Assembly (NCBI GenBank): GCA_036501845.1
Contig: DASXZO010000115.1
Location: 1 to 6,247 of the forward strand
Length of the DNA stretch: 6,247 bases
Direction: 5' to 3'
Origin: JBBREP01 sp036501845
Lineage (GTDB): Bacteria; Actinomycetota; Acidimicrobiia; IMCC26256; PALSA-610
Each line of letters starts with the position of its first letter. Position 1 is the stretch's first letter. The notes below the pieces were generated by a model. That model did not search any database. It worked only from the letters and a program-made list of their open reading frames with translations, and had not been told where the DNA came from. A program made the position numbers and the translations under genes. Shown piece by piece: positions 1-3,393 of the stretch.

Positions 1-417
1 ATACAGCACGGCGATCTGCGGCGGCACGACCTGCGTGGAGTGATGGCTGCGCACGCGCTCGCCGACCGAGCTGAGCGCCGGGCAATCGCCCTGATGCAGG
101 CTGATGATGAACTTCTCGGTGACGAAGCAGTGCACCTCGGCCACGAACTTGGCGTCGCCGCTCATCCCGAACGTCACGACGTGTACGAAGTCGTCGTAGT
201 CGTCGATGCGAGCGCGCTGGCCGAATTGCGCTGCGGCCTCCACTGCGACGGGATGGAAGTGGAACGTGTCGATCAGCATCCCGGTGACGTCGTCGTCGGG
301 GCCCGGATCGTGCAGGTCGAGGTCGAGCCAGAAGAAGCTCCCGCTCGTCATCGCCTGGGTGATCACGTCGGGCGTCGCGCTCACGACGTTGCCGTTCTGG
401 GTGAGGTTTCCCTTCAT
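1..417 (-). CDS. CorA-family Mg2+/divalent cation transporter, N-terminal part (cut by window edge)
   Basis: Partial gene: 139 codons are open from an ATG at 417 to the left edge. The visible part is the cytoplasmic N-terminal domain of a CorA-type channel, which in known members forms a pentamer and passes Mg2+ or Co2+ across the inner membrane. Seen in the translation: FFWLDLDL (residues 28-35) for the usual 'WIDL' opening strand; FHFHPVAVEAA (52-62) for the 'LHPLALED' helix; FGQRARIDDYDDFVHVV (65-81) for the 'QRPKVEEYDDY' signature; then EVHCFVTEKFIISLH (94-108) for the 'V.FFLG..FLVTVH' strand. The two C-terminal membrane helices and the GMN motif would lie beyond the window, so transport competence cannot be judged. 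ATG 417 is preferred because the fold begins soon after it, but no Shine-Dalgarno stands 5-10 bases upstream. It starts 13 bp after the channel gene stop and is probably cotranslated with it. Substrate choice (Mg, Co, Zn export) is not visible. Confidence 0.86.
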   Translation of the reverse strand, partial: MKGNLTQNGNVVSATPDVITQAMTSGSFFWLDLDLHDPGPDDDVTGMLIDTFHFHPVAVEAAAQFGQRARIDDYDDFVHVVTFGMSGDAKFVAEVHCFVTEKFIISLHQGDCPALSSVGERVRSHHSTQVVPPQIAVLY

Positions 418-434
418 GGCGTCGGTACTTTCAT
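414..434 (-). CDS. possible 6-codon coupling mini-ORF between channel and corA
   Basis: An ATG at 434 overlaps the channel stop as ATGA (431-434). It reads MKVPTP and then stops at TGA (414-416), which overlaps the corA start as a second ATGA (414-417). A GGGAG lies at 445-449, 10 bases before this ATG, whereas corA itself has no such element. The arrangement would suit stepwise termination and reinitiation from channel to corA. It may equally be a chance by-product of a short junction, and the peptide itself is unlikely to have a function. An indel that hid a longer corA N-terminus would look similar. Confidence 0.2.
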   Translation of the reverse strand: MKVPTP

Positions 435-1489
435 GTTGATGCGTCTCCCGTGTTCATGCCGCCCGGCCCGCCCGGCTCGCCCGTCTCGTCCGGTGCGGCC
501 GCGTCGGCGCGCGCATCGACTGCGGTGAGGTCCGCCGTCGTCGCTCCGAGCCGCCGCTCCACATCGGCAAGGCGGTCGCTGATGATTGCGAGCTGTTGGC
601 CGACGTCGGCGTGGCTCTTGCGGAACTCCTCTTTGTTTGCGTCGGTGTGTTCCTTGATGAACACCGACGCGACTGTGGCGGTCAACACGCCGATGAGCCC
701 GATCCCGACGAGCATCAACACGGCGGCAACCACACGGCCGCCCGCAGAGACCGGGTAGCGGTCGCCGTAGCCGACGGTGGTGACCGTGACGATCGCCCAC
801 CAGAGCGCCTCTAGATACGTGTGAATGTTGGCGCTCTTGGCCCGCTCCTCGAAGAGCAACACGAGCCACGCGCCCGCGACCAACGTCGCGGCTGCCGCGA
901 TGAGCACCCGGAACAGACTGTGGTGCTTCAGCACGGCTTCCACGCGCAACTCGCCCTCGCGCAGCAGCAGGCTCATCTTCTCGATACCGACCACGTGCCA
1001 GCCTTGGAGCGGCGGCAGCACGACCGTCGCGGGCTCGGCCCAGCGCCGAGCGAAGTAGCCGCGCCGGTCGGGTGAGATCACCAGGCGAACGAGATACTCG
1101 ACGAGCACCACGATCCAGAGGCCGAACAGCAGCGCGACGAGCGCGATCGATGTTGAGCCGTTCACGTCGGTGGTCGCCACGATCACCGCGATGACCAGCC
1201 AGGCAAGCCCGAGCACTACGAGCGGATACTTGGTGACGCGCTCGATCTGATCGACCACGTCGTGGCGCCCGCCCGATGGCTTGGCGCCGGCGATCTGTTC
1301 GCACCGGCGCGCTTCGCGCCGAGCTTTCTCTTCGACCCGTTCGAGTTCCAGGCGCTCGAGCCGCCGGATGCGCTGCAATGAAGAAGGCCGCCGCGGCGCA
1401 ACTGCGCCGTCGGGATCGGCTCGCACATCGGCCTGCGCCGGCGATTCGCCCACGATGCGCGGCAAGATAGCCCCCACGCGCGGGCGCAA
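431..1489 (-). CDS. potassium channel family protein (voltage-gated-like fold, TVGYGD filter)
   Basis: A 352-residue inner-membrane K+ channel subunit, expected to act as a tetramer. Seen: a charged, probably coiled N-terminal helix (about 37-66, rich in Arg/Glu); hydrophobic segments at 88-107 (S1), 114-137 (S2) and a weak one at 153-167 (S3-like); a strong one at 193-213 (S5); a pore helix around 226-237; selectivity filter TVGYGD at 238-243; and S6 at 252-278. The cytoplasmic tail has a heptad-like stretch (about 284-322) and ends Gly/Pro-rich. The S4 position (about 165-190) has scattered single charges rather than Arg every third residue, so strong voltage sensing is doubtful. No RCK/TrkA-N or cyclic-nucleotide domain follows. 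The start is TTG 1489, chosen because AAAGG (1494-1498) lies just upstream at a short 4-base spacing; in-frame GTG and TTG codons further in lack such a site, so the N-terminus is uncertain by up to about 40 residues. It begins 25 bp after the oxidase stop and its stop overlaps an ATG, so it is probably in one operon with both neighbours. Confidence 0.9.
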   Translation of the reverse strand: MRPRVGAILPRIVGESPAQADVRADPDGAVAPRRPSSLQRIRRLERLELERVEEKARREARRCEQIAGAKPSGGRHDVVDQIERVTKYPLVVLGLAWLVIAVIVATTDVNGSTSIALVALLFGLWIVVLVEYLVRLVISPDRRGYFARRWAEPATVVLPPLQGWHVVGIEKMSLLLREGELRVEAVLKHHSLFRVLIAAAATLVAGAWLVLLFEERAKSANIHTYLEALWWAIVTVTTVGYGDRYPVSAGGRVVAAVLMLVGIGLIGVLTATVASVFIKEHTDANKEEFRKSHADVGQQLAIISDRLADVERRLGATTADLTAVDARADAAAPDETGEPGGPGGMNTGDAST

Positions 1490-1514
1490 CGCGCCTTTCA
1501 GTGGGCGTGTCGCG

Positions 1515-3068
1515 TCAGGGAAGCGGAACGCTCTGTGCGAACGAGAAGAGGTTCTGCGGGTCCCACTTCTGCTTGACCTTCTGCAGCTGCGGCAGGTTGT
1601 TGCCCCAATAGGCGTGGGCCCAGCCCTGCAGTTCGGGGTCGGCGTAGTTCACGTAGGCGCCGCCGTCCGACCACGGGTTCAACGTCGCCCGGGTGGCGCG
1701 CAACCAGGCGCGGTGCGGGTCGGTCGAACCCGGTGTGGTCCAGAACGACGCGTACTGCGCGGAACAGAAGGCATTGCGGTGCGCGAACGCCGTTGCGGTC
1801 GGTGCGACCTCCGCGATTGCGCCGCCGTAGGAGTCGAACTGGATCGTGCCGGTACCACTGCCCGCGGTGGGCAAGTGGTTGTTCATCGCTTCGATCGCAG
1901 CGTTGATCGCGCTGACCGGCAGCGGATGCTCGAAGTAGGCCGACGTTGCCACGAACGGCTGGCGCGTTCCGAGGATCGGCGACGCGCCCGTCGACGGTGC
2001 CGGCGCGCACTGGTCGGAGCGGTTGTGCAGGCACGACTCCTCGAGCAGCATCGCGTCGCCATAGCTGCGCGCGGTGGCCGAGCGCTGGATCGTCGGCACG
2101 CCGCTATAGAGCGGCGCCAGCAGTTGGCGAGTCTCGTCTCGAGTGCCGAGGTGCACGCCCGCGACCACGAGCACCGGTGTGGTCTCGAGGCGTGCGATCG
2201 TCGTGGTCTGAGCCGGCAGTGTGGGCACCCACGCCATCCACTCGGCGAGCCCGCTCGCGGCTTCCGACCATTGCCATTCGACCGAGAACGTGGTGACGTC
2301 GGGGGGCGCGTCGTGCAACGCGTAGGTGAGGTTCGTCACCACGCCGAAGCTGCCACCGCCGCCTCCGCGCAGCGCCCAGAACAGGTCGGAGTTCTCCTTG
2401 GCGCTGCAGTGGTGCAGATCGCCGTCGGCGGTCACGATGTCGACGGCTTGGAGCGAGTCGCAGGTGAGCCCGAAGGCGCGCGACACGAGTCCGTGGCCGC
2501 CGCCGAGGGTCAGGCCGGTGATGCCGACGGTGGGGCAGGTGCCCGCGGGCACCGCCACGTTCTGCGCGTCGAGCGCGTTGTAGAGGTCGTAGAGGCGCAC
2601 GCCCGGCCCGACCTGGACCGTGCCGCCCTTGGTGTCGATCTTGATGTCGCGTAGCCGCGTGACGTCGAGCACGAGATCGGTGCCGGTGGACCAGCCGCCG
2701 TAGCTGTGACCGCCGCCGCGAATCGCCACGCCCGTGCCGTAGTCACGCCGGAGCCCGAGGACGGTCGCGATGTCGTGCACGTCGGCGGCCTGCACGACGG
2801 CGGTGGGAGTGATCGTGTCGTAGATGGGGTCGTACAGCACGTGGGCGACGCTGAAGTCGGGGTCGGCCGGGGTGACGACCCGCCCGTGGATGTGGGCCGC
2901 GAGGGTGTCGAGCGACGGTGGGTTGCCGCGGGTGGTGGAGGTGACTCCGCCAACTCCGGGCGACGAGGTCGATGACCCCGCGCCGCGGCTCGACGACGAC
3001 GAGCAGGCCGCAGCGGCGAGGACCGCGGCGGCCTGGGCCGACGTACGCAGGAAGTCGCGGCGGTTCAC
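1515..3068 (-). CDS. Tat-exported FAD-binding oxidoreductase, berberine-bridge (BBE-like) family, probable lipoprotein
   Basis: A 517-residue flavin oxidase or dehydrogenase acting outside the membrane. The N-terminus is a twin-arginine signal (NRRDFLRT, residues 2-9), then an Ala-rich hydrophobic stretch and Cys22 in LAAAAC, an imperfect lipobox with Ala at -3. A Ser/Gly-rich linker follows to about 45, as expected for a tethered exported protein. The PCMH-type FAD domain spans about 78-255: RGGGHSYGG (117-125) supplies His121, and GTCPTVGITGLTLGGGHG (176-193) supplies Cys178, the pair that binds FAD at two points in this family; ALRGGGGGSFGVVT (232-245) completes it. The C-terminal BBE motif is YVNYADPE (472-479) followed by YWGNNLPQLQKVKQKWDP (487-504). 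Tat export fits a protein that must load FAD before crossing the membrane. Relatives oxidise sugars, alcohols, alkaloids or polyketides, so the substrate is unknown. The start is GTG 3068: an in-frame TGA lies at 3102-3104 with no other start codon between, and AGGG precedes it closely. It is the first recognisable gene of the leftward cluster. Confidence 0.93.
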   Translation of the reverse strand: MNRRDFLRTSAQAAAVLAAAACSSSSSRGAGSSTSSPGVGGVTSTTRGNPPSLDTLAAHIHGRVVTPADPDFSVAHVLYDPIYDTITPTAVVQAADVHDIATVLGLRRDYGTGVAIRGGGHSYGGWSTGTDLVLDVTRLRDIKIDTKGGTVQVGPGVRLYDLYNALDAQNVAVPAGTCPTVGITGLTLGGGHGLVSRAFGLTCDSLQAVDIVTADGDLHHCSAKENSDLFWALRGGGGGSFGVVTNLTYALHDAPPDVTTFSVEWQWSEAASGLAEWMAWVPTLPAQTTTIARLETTPVLVVAGVHLGTRDETRQLLAPLYSGVPTIQRSATARSYGDAMLLEESCLHNRSDQCAPAPSTGASPILGTRQPFVATSAYFEHPLPVSAINAAIEAMNNHLPTAGSGTGTIQFDSYGGAIAEVAPTATAFAHRNAFCSAQYASFWTTPGSTDPHRAWLRATRATLNPWSDGGAYVNYADPELQGWAHAYWGNNLPQLQKVKQKWDPQNLFSFAQSVPLP

Positions 3069-3172
3069 GCGCCCTGCACCGGCCGTCTCTGGAGCGCGCG
3101 ATCAGGCTGCACATCCACTGCGCATGGGCCGACCCCGGCCCGCCGGGTGGGGTCGTACCTGGTGATTTTCAT
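3065..3172 (-). CDS. possible 35-codon leader ORF overlapping the oxidase start
   Basis: ATG at 3172 opens a 35-codon ORF (starts MKITRYDPTRR, ends RRPVQGA) with GAAGGA 8 bases upstream, the best-looking ribosome binding site in the leftward cluster. Its TGA (3065-3067) overlaps the oxidase GTG (3066-3068) as GTGA, the classic geometry of translational coupling. The product is basic and Arg/Pro-rich, has no membrane segment and matches nothing I recognise. Arg/Pro/Ala-rich readings are common by chance in GC-rich DNA, so conservation is needed to accept it. It could be a leader that sets the oxidase translation rate, or nothing. A longer in-frame version from a GTG at 3259 lacks a binding site and is less likely. 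Confidence 0.33.
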   Translation of the reverse strand: MKITRYDPTRRAGVGPCAVDVQPDRALQRRPVQGA

Positions 3173-3180
3173 CTCGCACA

Positions 3181-3186
3181 TCCTTC
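3181..3186 (-). promoter_or_regulatory. Shine-Dalgarno of the possible leader ORF
   Basis: GAAGGA on the minus strand, with 8 bases before the ATG at 3172. It sits in a short self-complementary stretch (ATCC-GAA-GGAT, 3180-3190) that overlaps one copy of the 11-base direct repeat, so a small hairpin could mask it in the mRNA. The 3-base loop and 4-base stem make such a hairpin weak. Confidence 0.4.
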
Positions 3187-3195
3187 GGATGCGGG
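3185..3195. repeat. 11-base direct repeat, copy 1
   Basis: TCGGATGCGGG, matched at 10 of 11 positions by the copy at 3210-3220. Starts are 25 bases apart, a little over two helical turns, so two protein subunits could bind on one face of the DNA. It lies just upstream of the possible leader ORF and overlaps its ribosome binding site. This could be an operator or chance. Confidence 0.3.
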
Positions 3196-3209
3196 TCGGC
3201 GAACGCGGC

Positions 3210-3220
3210 TCGGATGTGGG
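3210..3220. repeat. 11-base direct repeat, copy 2
   Basis: TCGGATGTGGG, the partner of the copy at 3185-3195 with one C/T difference. Part of it (GGATGTG, 3212-3218) is also an inverted match to CACATCC at 3177-3183, so the 3177-3220 block carries both direct and inverted symmetry. Confidence 0.3.
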
Positions 3221-3241
3221 AGGTGACACTAAGCGGGGAAA

Positions 3242-3260
3242 GGTGATCCCGGCGCTCACC
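3242..3260. repeat. inverted repeat GGTGA-N9-TCACC
   Basis: A five-base perfect inverted repeat with a nine-base spacer in the middle of the divergent region. It lies 8 bases from another palindrome (3269-3281). It could be a regulator site serving either direction. No run of T follows on either strand, so it is not a terminator. Confidence 0.25.
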
Positions 3261-3268
3261 AGGTGCGC

Positions 3269-3281
3269 AAGTGTGCCACTT
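3269..3281. promoter_or_regulatory. 13-base palindrome, candidate operator
   Basis: AAGTG-TGC-CACTT is a perfect 5-base inverted repeat around a 3-base centre. Size and symmetry fit a dimeric repressor site, placed between two divergent genes. No known regulator motif is recognised, and short palindromes arise by chance. Confidence 0.25.
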
Positions 3282-3334
3282 CACTCATGATGCGCCGAGT
3301 CGGCTCGCCTCGGGGCGGCGCCCAACCTCGTTGG

Positions 3335-3340
3335 TATCGT
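3335..3340 (+). promoter_or_regulatory. weak -10-like hexamer for gcvP
   Basis: TATCGT fits the actinobacterial TAnnnT -10 pattern, preceded by GG. It would place transcription start around 3347-3349, some 30 bases before the gcvP start. No recognisable -35 lies 16-18 bases upstream (the sequence there is GGGGCG-like), so this is a tentative mark. Confidence 0.22.
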
Positions 3341-3354
3341 CGGCGGCCATCCCC

Positions 3355-3393
3355 ATGACCCTGAGGTTTGGGAGTCCCCTTGGCGGAGAGTGA
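3355..3393 (+). CDS. possible 12-codon uORF overlapping the gcvP start
   Basis: ATG at 3355 reads MTLRFGSPLGGE and stops at TGA 3391-3393, eleven bases beyond the gcvP start codon and in a different frame. If translated it would compete with or feed gcvP initiation. It has no clear ribosome binding site and a Gly-poor sequence (three Gly of twelve, not consecutive enough to suggest glycine-stalling attenuation). Most likely chance. Confidence 0.12.
   Translation: MTLRFGSPLGGE
3370..3374 (+). promoter_or_regulatory. Shine-Dalgarno that decides the gcvP start
   Basis: GGGAG sits 5 bases before the TTG at 3380. The alternative upstream TTG at 3368 has only GAGG (3363-3366) one base away, too close to work. 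This favours 3380 as the start. Confidence 0.55.

Larger units (their letters stand above)
3173..3379. other. divergent intergenic region (oxidase cluster / gcvP)
   Basis: About 207 bases separate the possible leader ORF on the minus strand from gcvP on the plus strand; counted from the oxidase start it is about 311. It should hold both promoters. I find small inverted and direct repeats and one weak -10-like hexamer for gcvP, but no convincing -35/-10 pair on either strand. The gcvP side shows none of the conserved blocks of the glycine riboswitch. No tRNA or other RNA gene is apparent. Confidence 0.7.

Noticed and set aside
40..528. Plus-strand 162-codon frame at the left edge
   Set aside because: Antisense to the CorA domain, which is the frame with family motifs.
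414..1304. Minus-strand 296-codon frame inside the channel gene
   Set aside because: An alternative frame of the channel gene, Arg-rich and without membrane segments, whereas the overlapping frame carries the TVGYGD filter and S5/S6 helices.
1281..2654. Plus-strand open frame of 457 codons opposite the oxidase and channel start
   Set aside because: Low-complexity Arg/Ala/Gly-rich translation with no motif, fully overlapping the oxidase, whose cofactor residues and C-terminal motif are intact.
3291..3345. Possible terminator or structured RNA around the CCGAG/CTCGG and GGCGGCGCC sequences
   Set aside because: The stem is short, interrupted and not followed by T residues; high GC alone makes such pairings common.
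3230..3379. Glycine riboswitch upstream of gcvP
   Set aside because: Looked for because gcv genes often carry one, but the conserved aptamer blocks are not found in the leader.
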